A stretch of 64,000 bases of DNA from CALMKX01 sp036274895 (GCA_036274895.1 DASUEU010000061.1:47609-111608), one strand, 5' to 3'. Counted from the stretch's first letter, positions 49,373 through 59,735 are shown. The notes: a model not told the origin generated them from the letters alone. A program made the numbers and translations.

Positions 49373-52279
49373 ATGCCCTGGCTGCGCCGACTCCGCCTTC
49401 CGTTCGCTCTCCTCGGCCTCCTGATCGTCCTGCCGTGCACCGGGCCGGCGGCCGGCGCGGCCCTGCCCCCCCACCTCGACCCGGCCACGGCTCCCCTCGA
49501 TGCCGAGCTGGCCCTGGACGGCCGGATCAAGAAGGGGGTCCTCGGCAACGGCTTGACCTACCTGGTGCGGGCCAACGGCAAGCCGGAGAAGAGGGCCGAG
49601 GTGTGGTTGGTGGTCAACGCCGGCTCAGTGCTCGAGGACGACGACCAGCGCGGCGTGGCGCACTTCGTCGAGCACATGTGCTTCAACGGCACCAAGCACT
49701 TCCCCCGCCAACGCCTGGTCGACTACCTCGAGTCCGTGGGCTTGCGCTTCGGCGCCGATCTCAATGCCTACACCGGCTTCGACGAGACGGTGTACACCTT
49801 GAGAGTCCCCACCGACCGTCCCGAGGTGCTCGAGACCGCTTTCCAGATCCTCGCCGACTGGATCGGCGGCGCGGTCTCCTTCGAGCCGGCCGAAGTTGAG
49901 AAGGAACGGGGGGTGGTGGTCGAGGAGTGGCGCCTGGGCCGCGACGCCAACGGCCGCCTGGCCGACCAGCAGCTGCCCGCCCTGCTCGCCGGCTCGCGCT
50001 ACGCCGAGCGGCGGCCGATCGGCGATCTGGCCGTGATCGAGAAGGCGCCGGTCGCCACCTTCGAGCGTTTCTACCGCGACTGGTACCGCCCGGACCTCGC
50101 AGCGGTGCTCGCCGTCGGCGACTTCGATCCGGCGACCGTTGAGCTACAGATCCAGAAGCACTTCGCGGGCATCCCCAAGGCGGCTTCACCACGGCCGCGG
50201 CCGGTCACCCTGCTCCCTGAGCACGCCGAGACCCAGTTCTCCATCGTCGCCGACCCGGAGCTGACCCAGACCCTGGTGGGCGTCTACTACAAGCACGCCC
50301 GGCGGCCCGAGGCGAGCGTGGGCGATTACCGGCGGTTCCTGGCCGAGAACCTCTACGACGTGCTGGTCAACTCCCGCCTGGCGGAGATCGCCCAGAAGGC
50401 CGACGCCCCCTTCCTCTACGGCGGCGCCTCCTCCGAGGACCTGGTGCGCACGGCGAGCGCTTACGTGCAGCTGGCCCTGGCCCGCGAAGGCGGCGTCGAG
50501 CCGGCGCTGGCGGCCCTGCTCACCGAGGCCGAGCGCATCGACCGCCACGGCTTCAACGCTTCCGAGCTGGAACGGGCCAAGGCCCTGACCCGCCGTCGCT
50601 ACGAGCAGGCCAGGGCCGAGGACGGCAAGAGCGACTCGAGCGCCCTCGCCGCCGAGTTCAGCCGCCACTTCCTGGAGGGCGAGCCGGTGCCCGGCATCGC
50701 CGGCGAGCTGGCCCTGGTGGAGCGCTTCCTGCCCGGCATCACGCTCGAGGAGATCAACCAGATCGGCCGCGACTGGATCCGCGAGGTCGGGCGGGTGGTG
50801 ATGGTCAGCGGCCCCGAGAAGCCCGGCAAGGAGCTGCCCGACCGCGAGCGCCTGGCGGCGGTCTTCGCCCAGGCCGACGGGGCCGAGGTCGCCGCCTACG
50901 TCGACCGCACCCTGGACGAGCCCCTGATGGCCGCCCGGCCGCAGGCCGGCCGGGTCGAGGCCGAGAGCACCCGACCGGCCCTGGGGATCACCGAGTGGCG
51001 GCTGTCGAACGGCGCCCTGGTGGTCTTGAAGCCCACCGACTTCCAGAACGACGAGGTACTGCTCGCCGCCTTCAGCCCGGGAGGCACCTCCCTGGTGGCG
51101 GACGAGGACTACAACTCGGCGATCTTCGCCACCGCCCTGCTCTCGGAGAGCGGTCTCGGTCGCTTCCCGAAAGTCGAGCTGGAGAAGGCCCTGGCGGGCA
51201 AGATCACCGGCCTCGACGTCTCGATCCAGGAGATCGAGGAGAACCTCACGGCCAGCGCCTCACGGGTGGATCTCGAAGCGATGTTCCAGCTGGTGCACCT
51301 CGCCTTCACCGCGCCTCGGGCCGAGAAGGAAGCGGCCGACGCCTTCCTCGCCAAGCTCGGGGACCTGATCGCCGACCGCCTGGCGAGCCCGGAGAACGTC
51401 TTCCGTGACCGGCTGAACGAAGCCCTGTACCAGAACCACCCCCGCCGCCAGCCCCTGACTCGCGCGACTCTGGCCACCATCGACGTCGAGCGCGCCCTGT
51501 CGGTCTACCGCCAGCGCTTCGCCGACGCCGCCGACTTCACCTTCGTGCTGGTCGGCAGCTTCACTCCGGCGGAGATCCGGCCCCTGGTCGAGACCTACCT
51601 CGGGGGCTTGCCGGCGGCGGGCAAGCGCGAGCGCTTCCGCGACATCGGCCTGTCGACCCCGGCGACCAAGGTCGACGTGCGGGTCGAGAAGGGCTCCGAG
51701 CCCAAGGCCGAGGTCGCCCTGGTGTTCTCGGGCGAGGCCCCCTTCACCCTCGAGACGGTGCACGCCATCGACACCCTCTCCGAGGTGCTCTCCCTGCGCT
51801 TGCGCGACATCCTGCGCGAGGACCGCGGCCAGGTCTACGGCGTGTCCGTGGACGGTGACTTCACGCCCCGTCCGCGGCCGAGCTACTCCTTCTCGATCTC
51901 CTTCGGCTGTGCTCCGGAGAACGTGCAGCCCCTGCTCGACGCTGTCTTCGACGAGGTCAAGAAGATCCGCAAGCGGGGGGTGACGGAGACCGAGCTGGCC
52001 AAGATCCGCGAGACCCAGCGCTCGGAGCTGGCGTCGGCTCAGCGCCAGAACGGCTACTGGCTGGTCGGCCTGACCGACGCCTACCGCCTGGGCATCACCC
52101 CCGAGCGCTTCCTCGAACGACGGGACCGGATCGACGGCTTGAGCCGCAAAGAGCTCAAGAAGGCGGCCCGGCGCTACTTCGACCTCGACCGCTACGTGCT
52201 CGGTGTGCTCGGACCGGAGCCCCAGGCTCAAGCCGCCACCGCGTCGTCCGCGGCCTCGTCGCAGGGAGGACGACCTTGA
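49373..52279 (+). CDS. M16-family zinc peptidase (pitrilysin/insulinase type), duplicated domain
   Basis: 968 residues. Signal peptide (1-29), active site HFVEH (97-101, HxxEH) with the downstream E in VEKERGVVVEEW; a second, inactive M16 half (about 520 on) lacks HxxEH. Length and layout are those of the PqqL/YhjJ-type secreted M16 proteases. A TTG at 49334 overlapping the htrA stop is an alternative start, but ATG 49373 heads the signal peptide. Ends in a TTGA overlap with the S46 gene. Confidence 0.92.
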   Translation: MPWLRRLRLPFALLGLLIVLPCTGPAAGAALPPHLDPATAPLDAELALDGRIKKGVLGNGLTYLVRANGKPEKRAEVWLVVNAGSVLEDDDQRGVAHFVEHMCFNGTKHFPRQRLVDYLESVGLRFGADLNAYTGFDETVYTLRVPTDRPEVLETAFQILADWIGGAVSFEPAEVEKERGVVVEEWRLGRDANGRLADQQLPALLAGSRYAERRPIGDLAVIEKAPVATFERFYRDWYRPDLAAVLAVGDFDPATVELQIQKHFAGIPKAASPRPRPVTLLPEHAETQFSIVADPELTQTLVGVYYKHARRPEASVGDYRRFLAENLYDVLVNSRLAEIAQKADAPFLYGGASSEDLVRTASAYVQLALAREGGVEPALAALLTEAERIDRHGFNASELERAKALTRRRYEQARAEDGKSDSSALAAEFSRHFLEGEPVPGIAGELALVERFLPGITLEEINQIGRDWIREVGRVVMVSGPEKPGKELPDRERLAAVFAQADGAEVAAYVDRTLDEPLMAARPQAGRVEAESTRPALGITEWRLSNGALVVLKPTDFQNDEVLLAAFSPGGTSLVADEDYNSAIFATALLSESGLGRFPKVELEKALAGKITGLDVSIQEIEENLTASASRVDLEAMFQLVHLAFTAPRAEKEAADAFLAKLGDLIADRLASPENVFRDRLNEALYQNHPRRQPLTRATLATIDVERALSVYRQRFADAADFTFVLVGSFTPAEIRPLVETYLGGLPAAGKRERFRDIGLSTPATKVDVRVEKGSEPKAEVALVFSGEAPFTLETVHAIDTLSEVLSLRLRDILREDRGQVYGVSVDGDFTPRPRPSYSFSISFGCAPENVQPLLDAVFDEVKKIRKRGVTETELAKIRETQRSELASAQRQNGYWLVGLTDAYRLGITPERFLERRDRIDGLSRKELKKAARRYFDLDRYVLGVLGPEPQAQAATASSAASSQGGRP

Positions 52280-54348
52280 GCTCCAAAGCCCTCGCCCTGA
52301 TGCTCACCCTCGCCGCCGGACCCCTGGTGGCCGACGAGGGGATGTGGCTGTTCAACGAGATCCCACGCACCACGCTCGAGGCGCGCTACGGCTTCGCCCC
52401 GACGCCGGAGCAACTCGAGCACCTGCGCCTCGCCACCGTGCGGATCGGCCGCGGGGGCACCGGCTCCTTCGCCTCGGCCCAGGGCCTGGTGCTGACCAAT
52501 CACCACGTCGGCCTCGACTGCATCCAGAAGCTCTCGACCGCCGAGCGGGACCTGGTGGCTCACGGCTTCGTGGCGAAGACCCACACCGAGGAGCTGGCCT
52601 GCCCGGACACCGACCTCTCGGTGGTGGTCTCGATCGAGAGGGTCACCGACCGGATCGAAGCGGCCCTGGCCGGGGTCAGCGACCCCGCCGCGCAGGAGAA
52701 GGCCCGCCGGACGGCCATCGCCGACCTCGAACGCGGCTGCAAGGAGGCCACCGGGTTGACTTGCGAGGTGGTGCGCCTGTTCGGCGGGGCGGTCTACGAC
52801 CTCTACCGCTTGCGCCGCTACACCGACGTGCGGCTGGCCTTCGCCCCGGAGATCGACGCCGTGCGCTTCGGCGGCGACGTCGACAACTTCGACTACCCCC
52901 GCTTCAGCTTCGACTTCGCCCTCTTCCGGGTGTGGGAGAACGGCAAGCCCCTCGCCGTGGAGCACCACCTCTCCTGGCAACCCGAGGGGGTCGCCGAGGG
53001 CGAGCCGGTCTTCGCCGCCGGCTTCCCGGGCGGTACCCAGCGCCTCTACACCCTGGCCCAGATGGCGTGGACGCGGGACGTCTGGCTGCCTCTGGTGATG
53101 CTGGAGATCGTGCACTCCCACGACCGCCTGGTGGCCTTCTCCGCCCGCGGGGCGGAGCAGGAGCGCATCGCCCTGCGCGACCTCTACGTCCGCGCCAACA
53201 GCATGAAGGCCCTGTCCGGGCTGCTCGGCGGCCTGCTCGATGCCCAGCGGTTCCACGCCAAGGCCGAGCGGGAGGGGCGGCTGCGCCGCGAGCTGGCGGC
53301 CCGGCCGGAGCTGGTGGCCCGCTTCGGCGATCCCTGGGCGGAGATCGAGAGGAGCCTGGTCGTCCGCACCGAGATCGAGCCCCGCTACCGTGTGCTCGAG
53401 TCCACCGGCCGCTACCCCGGCCGCCTCTTCGACATCGCCCGCTGGCTGGTGCGCCTGGCCGAGGAGCGCACCAAGGCGGACGGCGAGCGGATTCCCGAGT
53501 ACCGGGAATCTGTCCGCCCCCTGCTCGAGCAGCGCCTGCTCTCTCCCGCTCCGATCCACCCCGAGCTCGAGGAGGACCACCTCACCGGCTACCTGCGGCG
53601 GCTGCTCGGCCAGCTGGGGCCGATCCACCCCGCCGTGCTCGAGGTGATCGGCCGGCACTCCCCGGAGGAGGTCGCGGCCGAGCTGGTACGGGGCACCCAC
53701 CTCACCGACGTTGCCGTGCGCAAAGCCCTGATGGGCGCCACCCCGGCCGAGATCGCGGCCTCGACGGATCCGCTGATCCGCTTCGCCCGGGCCCTCGATC
53801 CCCACGCCCGAGCCATCCGCGAGCGGTGGCAGGACGAGGTGGACAGCATCAACGTCTCGGCCTGGGCGCGCATCGCCCAGATCGAACGGGCGGTCACCTC
53901 CGGCGACCTCTACCCGGATGCCACCGGCTCGCTGCGCTTGAGCTTCGGCAAGGTGGCCGGTTACGAAGAGGGGGGCCGGCCGGTGGCCCCCTTCTCCCCC
54001 CTCTCCGGCCTCTACCAGCGCGCCGAAGAGCGCGGCGGCCGGCCGCCCTACACCGTCGCGGCCACCCTCTCCCGCCTGCGGGGCGAGCTGCCGGGCGCGT
54101 CGCCGGTGACCTTCGTCGCCAAGCTCGACTCCACCGGCGGCAACTCCGGCTCGCCGGTGGTCGATCGCGAGATGCGGCTGGTGGGCGTGCTCTTCGACGG
54201 CAACCTCTGGACCCTGGCCAACCCCATGCTCTACGACGAGACCCAGGCACGCACCATCTCCGTGGACGTGCGAGCGATGCTGCTGGCGCTCACCCGGATC
54301 TACCCGGCGGCCCATCTGGCCGAAGAGATCGTGGGCGAGGCGCCCTGA
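52276..54348 (+). CDS. S46-family peptidase (dipeptidyl-peptidase 7/11-like)
   Basis: 690 residues. Signal peptide followed by DEGMWLFNEIP, then the S46 triad: LVLTNHHVG (His), DNFDYPRFSFDF (Asp) and DSTGGNSGSPVVDRE (Ser). TTG start at 52276 overlapping the M16 stop. These periplasmic enzymes release dipeptides from the N-terminus of oligopeptides, which complements the endopeptidases upstream. The residue before GGNSGSP that sets DPP7 versus DPP11 specificity was not assigned. Confidence 0.93.
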   Translation: MSSKALALMLTLAAGPLVADEGMWLFNEIPRTTLEARYGFAPTPEQLEHLRLATVRIGRGGTGSFASAQGLVLTNHHVGLDCIQKLSTAERDLVAHGFVAKTHTEELACPDTDLSVVVSIERVTDRIEAALAGVSDPAAQEKARRTAIADLERGCKEATGLTCEVVRLFGGAVYDLYRLRRYTDVRLAFAPEIDAVRFGGDVDNFDYPRFSFDFALFRVWENGKPLAVEHHLSWQPEGVAEGEPVFAAGFPGGTQRLYTLAQMAWTRDVWLPLVMLEIVHSHDRLVAFSARGAEQERIALRDLYVRANSMKALSGLLGGLLDAQRFHAKAEREGRLRRELAARPELVARFGDPWAEIERSLVVRTEIEPRYRVLESTGRYPGRLFDIARWLVRLAEERTKADGERIPEYRESVRPLLEQRLLSPAPIHPELEEDHLTGYLRRLLGQLGPIHPAVLEVIGRHSPEEVAAELVRGTHLTDVAVRKALMGATPAEIAASTDPLIRFARALDPHARAIRERWQDEVDSINVSAWARIAQIERAVTSGDLYPDATGSLRLSFGKVAGYEEGGRPVAPFSPLSGLYQRAEERGGRPPYTVAATLSRLRGELPGASPVTFVAKLDSTGGNSGSPVVDREMRLVGVLFDGNLWTLANPMLYDETQARTISVDVRAMLLALTRIYPAAHLAEEIVGEAP

Positions 54349-54349
54349 G

Positions 54350-55432
54350 ATGAACGGCGAAGGGGTCTGGTTCCTGGAAGCCTTCCAGGTCGGTCGGGGC
54401 GCGTTCCGGATCCCCATCCGGCCGCTGCCCTTCCGCGTCGGCCGCCGCGCCGAGCTGGACCTCGCCATCGCCGCGCCCGGCGTCTCCCAGGACCATGCCG
54501 AGATCGAGGCTCGCGACGGCCGCCTGTGGGTGCGCGATCTGGGCTCGACCAACGGCACGTTCTTGAACGGCACCCGGGTGGCGGAGCCGCGCGTGCTGCT
54601 CGAGGGCGACGTGCTGCACTTCGCCGACCAGGAGTACCGGGTGGTGGCCGAGCGGTCGCTCGAGGAGGTGGCCCTCGGCGGCACCCTCCAGCTGTCGGTG
54701 GCGGACCTCGCCACCCGCATGTCCGGCGGCCGGCGCGAGATCGAGAAGCTGATCGCCGAGCGGGCTCTGACGCCGGTCTTCCAGCCCATCGTCGATCTCG
54801 CCACCGGCCGCATCTCGGGCTACGAGACCCTCTGCCGCGGTGAGCTCGAGGGCCTGCCCTCACAGCCCGGGGAGCTGTTCACCCTGGCGGCCTCCTTCGG
54901 GCTCGAGAATCAGCTCTCCGAGACCTTCCGCGACCTCGCCGCCGAGACCTCGCGCCGGCTGGGGCCCACGCGGCTGTTCTTCAACACCCATCCCCACGAG
55001 CTGGACGACCCCCAGGCCCTGCTCGCCTCGCTCGCCCGCCTGGCCGGGGCCGGCCTCGAGCACGAGCTGGTGCTCGAGATCCACGAGGCCGCGGTGACCG
55101 ACCCGACCCGCATGAAGCAGCTCGCGGGAGAGCTGCGCGCCCTCGGCCTCAAGGTCGCCTACGACGACTTCGGAGCCGGCCGGGCCAGGCTGCTCGAGCT
55201 GGTGGAGGTGCCGCCGGACTACTTGAAGTTCGACATGAGCCTGATCCGCCACCTGGAGCAGGCCTCCGAGGGCCGGCGCAAGATGCTCACCATGCTGGTC
55301 GACGTGGCCAAGGGCCTCCACATCCCCTCGATCGCCGAAGGCATCGAGACCCAGCACGAGGCCGAAGCCGCCCGCGAGATCGGCTTCGAGCTCGCCCAAG
55401 GCTTCCTCTGGGGCCGCCCGCGACCGGCTTGA
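54350..55432 (+). CDS. FHA-EAL protein (c-di-GMP phosphodiesterase with phosphothreonine-binding domain)
   Basis: 360 residues. FHA domain 20-100 (LPFRVGRRAELDLAIAAPG, LWVRDLGSTNGTFLNG). EAL domain 125-360: the signature is GYETLCRG instead of EAL, but the other catalytic residues are present (N in FFNTHPHEL, E in LEIHEA, DDFGAG, K in YLKFD, AEGIET, AQGFLWG), so activity is plausible. Starts one base after the S46 stop, so it is co-translated with secreted peptidases. The FHA part may dock on a phosphorylated partner such as the kinase 20 kb away (inference). Confidence 0.9.
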   Translation: MNGEGVWFLEAFQVGRGAFRIPIRPLPFRVGRRAELDLAIAAPGVSQDHAEIEARDGRLWVRDLGSTNGTFLNGTRVAEPRVLLEGDVLHFADQEYRVVAERSLEEVALGGTLQLSVADLATRMSGGRREIEKLIAERALTPVFQPIVDLATGRISGYETLCRGELEGLPSQPGELFTLAASFGLENQLSETFRDLAAETSRRLGPTRLFFNTHPHELDDPQALLASLARLAGAGLEHELVLEIHEAAVTDPTRMKQLAGELRALGLKVAYDDFGAGRARLLELVEVPPDYLKFDMSLIRHLEQASEGRRKMLTMLVDVAKGLHIPSIAEGIETQHEAEAAREIGFELAQGFLWGRPRPA

Positions 55433-55470
55433 GGTCTGGACGCCAGCGGGTAGCCTCCGACCTTGCCCCG

Positions 55471-58400
55471 CTACTGCCGCTGCGGCACCGAGAATGGCTC
55501 GCTCCAGGCCGCCCGACTAGAGAGCGATAAGGTCTCGTCCAGGAATCGCTTTCCTCCCCTAAAGCCTCGAACCAGGAAGTCAACAAGGCTGTCGTGCGAT
55601 GCCATGGCTTTGATGAGGACCGGGCTTCGTAAGGGTCCATAGTCGATGGCGACGAGGCAGTAGCGGCCCGGGCTCAGGCATTCCGCACCTAGCGCCAGCT
55701 GCACCTCCGCTAGCCCGGCCGCGTGAGCCGCCAGACAGCCCCCCGGCAGCACCTGCCAGGCACGGCTCCCTTGATCGTTCGTATAGATCCACTGCTCGCC
55801 GCGAACCTGGGGGTCGGTCGCGAGCATCCGCTCAGGCAGGAATGCCCCAGGCTCCCGGTCCCTGGCCGACTTCTCCAGACTGGGGAAAGTCTCTTGGAGA
55901 GGGACCCTCAACCTCCCTTTTTGCAAACCGACCAAGGCGACGCGCACCAGCCGGCCTTGCTGCAACCAGCGGACCCGCCAGCCCTCTCCCGATGCCTCGA
56001 TAGCCGGGGCTGTTAGGTTTCGCGTGCTTAACCACTCGCCAAGCGGCCAACCGGAAGCAGCCGAGGAAAGAAACACGAGGAAAGTGAGGCTGACTAGAAG
56101 CGACCGCCCTGGAGTGCCGAGCTCGGCAGGGAGGTCGGTATCGAGCATGTAGAGAACGTGCGCCAGCAAGCCAGAGAGCAGTCCCAAGTAAGCGGTGACA
56201 ATCCAGCGCACGCAATCTGCGGCTGCCCAGGTGGCGCCATTCTCGAAGGCAAACTGGGGGTCGAGTTCACTGTAGTCTAGTCCGGCTACAAAGGACTGCG
56301 ACAGCGCAACTCCCAGGAGGCCGGCCCCTAGCACAAGAAAACTCCGCCGTATCTCGGATACTCGACCTAGCGTAGCCAGCACCCAAACCAGCGCCACTCC
56401 GGCCAACACCAGTTCCATCCGGCTCGCGAGCAGAATCGTGGAGCCCCAGGCACCGAGGCTGGGCAGCACTCGCCAAGCTGCCACTGCGCCGAGGAGCGAG
56501 AACGCCAACGCGAGCGCAACATAGGGTCGCAAGAGACGCCCAGCAAGAACCTGAGGCGGGGTCTCAAATTCCATCTCAAGCGATGAGCTGCTCGAGCCCT
56601 GGGCCGGGACACGCCTGGCACGGCGCTCGATCGCATCCACAGCCTGGAGCACGGCATCATTCACCCTCTCGGGGAGGTAGTAGCCTTGGCTCAACTCCAT
56701 CAGTCGGCGCGCATACTCCAGCCGGGCCACTGGTTGCTCCACGAGCGAAAGGGCATACCGCTCGCGGACCCAGTGAGGAGTATTCCAGTCGCCGATCAGT
56801 TTGCAAGCATAGACGAAGTACTCTTCGAAGTCTCGATAGCTGCGCTGTCGCCCCGCGAGCACAGCGCCACGGGCACTCTCCACGAGCCAGCTCTCAGGGA
56901 ACTTGAAATCCAACCACGGGAATGAGACCGCCACGGCTATCGCCAAGAGCATCCCGAGCCAGAACATTAACGAGGGTGACGCAAGCACCGCGCCTGACAT
57001 GGCGAGAGCAACAGAGATGCCGAGCACCAAACGGAGGCCGGCCAAGGAATTGCTCTTCACGAAACTCCAGCCTGCAGTACAGAGCGACGCTAGCTGCCAG
57101 AGCGCGAGGGCAAGCGCTACCCATCGGAAACTAGCCCAAGCTCCCGCCAACACGAACGTAATCAAGAGGAGTAGGGCTCGCAGAACTGCCCGGTGCCGCT
57201 TGACAGCCCCGTGGTCATCGTGCACCGCAATAGCACCCAACCCGAGCAAAAAGAGAAATCCACACACTACGCTTGCTTCTGAGAAGTCTGCCAGGTAGAG
57301 ACACGCGAGGACGGCTCCATAGTCTAAAGCGCTCGCCACAACCAGCCGTGCCAGGCCCTTCTGGCCTTGCAGGATCCCGGCATCAGCCGCCAAGACCGGC
57401 GCCGACAGGAGCAAACCAGCGAACACACCCGCAAGGAGGACTCCTGTTCTGGCCCAGAAAAGGGACCATGCCACTCGATACAACACGAGCGCGCTAAGCC
57501 AGACGACAACCGAGAGAGCGGCCAGTAGTCTGGCCCCTGGTTCCTTCCACAGCCCCAAGACCACACCGCGAGCCCACGGCGATGGCGCGGTGACTTCCAC
57601 TTCCAGATCCCACTTCTGAAATGCACGCAGGGGCACCAGCGCTTCGATCAAGCGCCTCCTCAGGAAGGTGACGAGTACGCTTCGTGGCTCTTGGTTGTGC
57701 AAGTCAAGGCGGAAGAGAGTACGTAGCGCAGTGGCCCGCACCCAGGCGCTCGAGTCTCGCAAGCCCAGCTCAACGGGCTGGAGGCAGTCCTTCCCAGCCA
57801 GGTAGCGCAAGCTACGGAGCGCCCGGACCCGATCCAGCGGCCCGCCCTTCGCGACCAGCTCGCCAAGCCTGGCAAGTAGGCCCTCGCGCTCCGTTGGGCC
57901 GAGACGGGCACCCAGCTGCCCTGCTGCCTCTGCGGCCACGAAAAGGGCTGCGTGCTTTGACAGGGGCCGCCGTTCAAGAGCCTCTGGGGCCACACCTTCA
58001 AGCACTTCATCGCGTTGGCCGAGAACCTCCGCGAGAACAGGCCTGGGGTCTGGCACGATGCCGATCGCGAGGATCACGGTCTCCTGCCACCAGATGTCCT
58101 CAAGGTACTGCTGCAGGGTCTCGCCCGCCTCGAGCCGCCTGGCCAGCTCTTCGGCTGCGAAGAACTCTTGCAAGCGATGGTGCACCAACTCCACCCGCTC
58201 GGGCACGTCTAGTCCGCGGCCTCCGATCTCCGGGAGCCTCTCCTTCTCTCGGCGCTTACCGAGGATCCGCGCTCGCCTAGCGATGCTCAAGAGCCGCTGC
58301 CACTCCGGGTAGCGAATCCAGAGCCCGCCCAGAGTCTCAGTGCGAACGGCCGTGCCGCCCTCGCTCCCCAATTGAAGGGCAAAGCCCAAGTCCGAGAGGA

Positions 58401-59697
58401 AGCGTCTCAGGGTCGCTAGCCCGCCCGGCACGCGCTCGAGCTCCTCCTTCTGCTTGACAGCAGCTTCGCGCTCGAGCAAGGCATCAACGAATGCACGCAA
58501 CAGCGCACCACGAGTGACCGGTAGCTGAGGCGCCCCGGCCTCGGCTTGTTTTCCACCGCTCGGCTCAGGCTGGTTGATGTAGGCCAGGGCCTGCAGGAAG
58601 AACGGGCTCCCCAGCATCTCGAACATCGCTTCGTCATCGCCGATCCGGTCCAGCAGCCCCGTCGCAAGGTCCCCGACGTGCAGGCGCAGATATTCCCCGA
58701 CTCGCTTCTGGCTGAAGGGTTCGACGAAAACCTCGCCGACCTGGAAGGACTCGTCGTGGTCCAAGCTGCGGCAGGAGAAGACGAAGCGATTGCCCCGGCT
58801 CTCCCACGCCTTCATGAAGAGCTTCAGCTCCTGGTACCGCTCGGCGTAGCCATCTTGGGGCATCTCGTCGAGGGCGTCGAAGACCAGCGTCAGCCGCCCC
58901 TCGCCGAGCAGCCGCTCCAGTTGGCGAGCGAGCCAGGCCAGTGGATGGTTGTTGGGTGCCTCGCGGATCGACTCGTGGGAGAGGAGCGCCTCTTTCAAGA
59001 ACTCGAGCACTGGGGCCGGCCGGCGCGTCGGCCCTTCGATCCAGCCGTCATAGGCCCCCATGCCGACCAGGACGGGGAGCGTGGCGGGCAAACTCGGAGC
59101 CCGAAGGCCCCTCTCTGCCAAGTCGTAGGCTAGCTGGCGCAGGCAGACGGACTTGCCCGATCCGGGGTCGCCAAGCACGACGATCTTGCGGAACTTCCTC
59201 AGCTCCCGGGCGAGGTCTCGAATTCGCCGCCGCCTACCGAAGCCGGCCCGGAGCGAGAGCTCGGCATCGCGCAGGCCAGGGTTCCGCAGGTAGTCGAGCG
59301 GGTTGTGGCGGAAGAGCACGGTCCTGATTCGCTTCTTCCACCCCGGGCGCTCTGCGGTGACTCCTTCTGTTCTGACATAAGGTGCCTCGTGGGAATGCCA
59401 ACTCGAGTCCTCGATCTCCTCAGCCAACCATTCGAGGTAGGCACGCTCGAGGGCAAGCTCGAACGGATTCGGCTCTCTCCCGCCTGCCCGTCTTGAGGGG
59501 CGCCGAAGGCGGCCGGCAAACCGGCGAGGGAGGCTCTTGACGAACCGCCGCACAACCTTGAAGAGCAGCGGCACCACTGCGACCATCAACCAGACAACGA
59601 TCTCCGCGAGCAGGTCGGGGATGTAAGTGGAGTCGAAGCCGATGGCCTTGAGTAGCCATTCGAGCACTCTCTGTAGCATTGCGCCGAATGCGGACAT
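55471..59697 (-). CDS. Membrane NACHT-domain NTPase (STAND-type)
   Basis: 1408 residues. An N-terminal membrane helix (about 27-47), NACHT with Walker A VLGDPGSGKSVC (174-185) and Walker B LTLVFDALDEM (269-279), helical regulatory region with HHRLQEFFAAEELARRLE, HEAT-like helices, then about 600 residues with ten or more membrane helices, and a soluble C-terminal domain ending SEPFSVPQRQ. GC and codon use fall visibly in the last two thirds compared with the flanking genes, suggesting transfer. Start ATG 59697 with AGAGGA. Bacterial NACHT proteins often act in phage defence, and membrane parts may be the effector; this is inference. It converges on the FHA-EAL gene. Confidence 0.85.
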   Translation of the reverse strand: MSAFGAMLQRVLEWLLKAIGFDSTYIPDLLAEIVVWLMVAVVPLLFKVVRRFVKSLPRRFAGRLRRPSRRAGGREPNPFELALERAYLEWLAEEIEDSSWHSHEAPYVRTEGVTAERPGWKKRIRTVLFRHNPLDYLRNPGLRDAELSLRAGFGRRRRIRDLARELRKFRKIVVLGDPGSGKSVCLRQLAYDLAERGLRAPSLPATLPVLVGMGAYDGWIEGPTRRPAPVLEFLKEALLSHESIREAPNNHPLAWLARQLERLLGEGRLTLVFDALDEMPQDGYAERYQELKLFMKAWESRGNRFVFSCRSLDHDESFQVGEVFVEPFSQKRVGEYLRLHVGDLATGLLDRIGDDEAMFEMLGSPFFLQALAYINQPEPSGGKQAEAGAPQLPVTRGALLRAFVDALLEREAAVKQKEELERVPGGLATLRRFLSDLGFALQLGSEGGTAVRTETLGGLWIRYPEWQRLLSIARRARILGKRREKERLPEIGGRGLDVPERVELVHHRLQEFFAAEELARRLEAGETLQQYLEDIWWQETVILAIGIVPDPRPVLAEVLGQRDEVLEGVAPEALERRPLSKHAALFVAAEAAGQLGARLGPTEREGLLARLGELVAKGGPLDRVRALRSLRYLAGKDCLQPVELGLRDSSAWVRATALRTLFRLDLHNQEPRSVLVTFLRRRLIEALVPLRAFQKWDLEVEVTAPSPWARGVVLGLWKEPGARLLAALSVVVWLSALVLYRVAWSLFWARTGVLLAGVFAGLLLSAPVLAADAGILQGQKGLARLVVASALDYGAVLACLYLADFSEASVVCGFLFLLGLGAIAVHDDHGAVKRHRAVLRALLLLITFVLAGAWASFRWVALALALWQLASLCTAGWSFVKSNSLAGLRLVLGISVALAMSGAVLASPSLMFWLGMLLAIAVAVSFPWLDFKFPESWLVESARGAVLAGRQRSYRDFEEYFVYACKLIGDWNTPHWVRERYALSLVEQPVARLEYARRLMELSQGYYLPERVNDAVLQAVDAIERRARRVPAQGSSSSSLEMEFETPPQVLAGRLLRPYVALALAFSLLGAVAAWRVLPSLGAWGSTILLASRMELVLAGVALVWVLATLGRVSEIRRSFLVLGAGLLGVALSQSFVAGLDYSELDPQFAFENGATWAAADCVRWIVTAYLGLLSGLLAHVLYMLDTDLPAELGTPGRSLLVSLTFLVFLSSAASGWPLGEWLSTRNLTAPAIEASGEGWRVRWLQQGRLVRVALVGLQKGRLRVPLQETFPSLEKSARDREPGAFLPERMLATDPQVRGEQWIYTNDQGSRAWQVLPGGCLAAHAAGLAEVQLALGAECLSPGRYCLVAIDYGPLRSPVLIKAMASHDSLVDFLVRGFRGGKRFLDETLSLSSRAAWSEPFSVPQRQ

Positions 59698-59735
59698 GAG
59701 CCGATCGTCCTCTCCCGTTGTCTGTACGCGAGATC

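Noticed and set aside
52228..54813. Long minus-strand frame over the S46 and FHA-EAL genes.
   Set aside because: No recognisable domain; plus-strand frames carry complete catalytic motifs and gene-to-gene overlaps.
55433..55470. Intrinsic terminator between the convergent FHA-EAL and NACHT genes.
   Set aside because: No stable hairpin with a T-run is visible in the 38-base gap.
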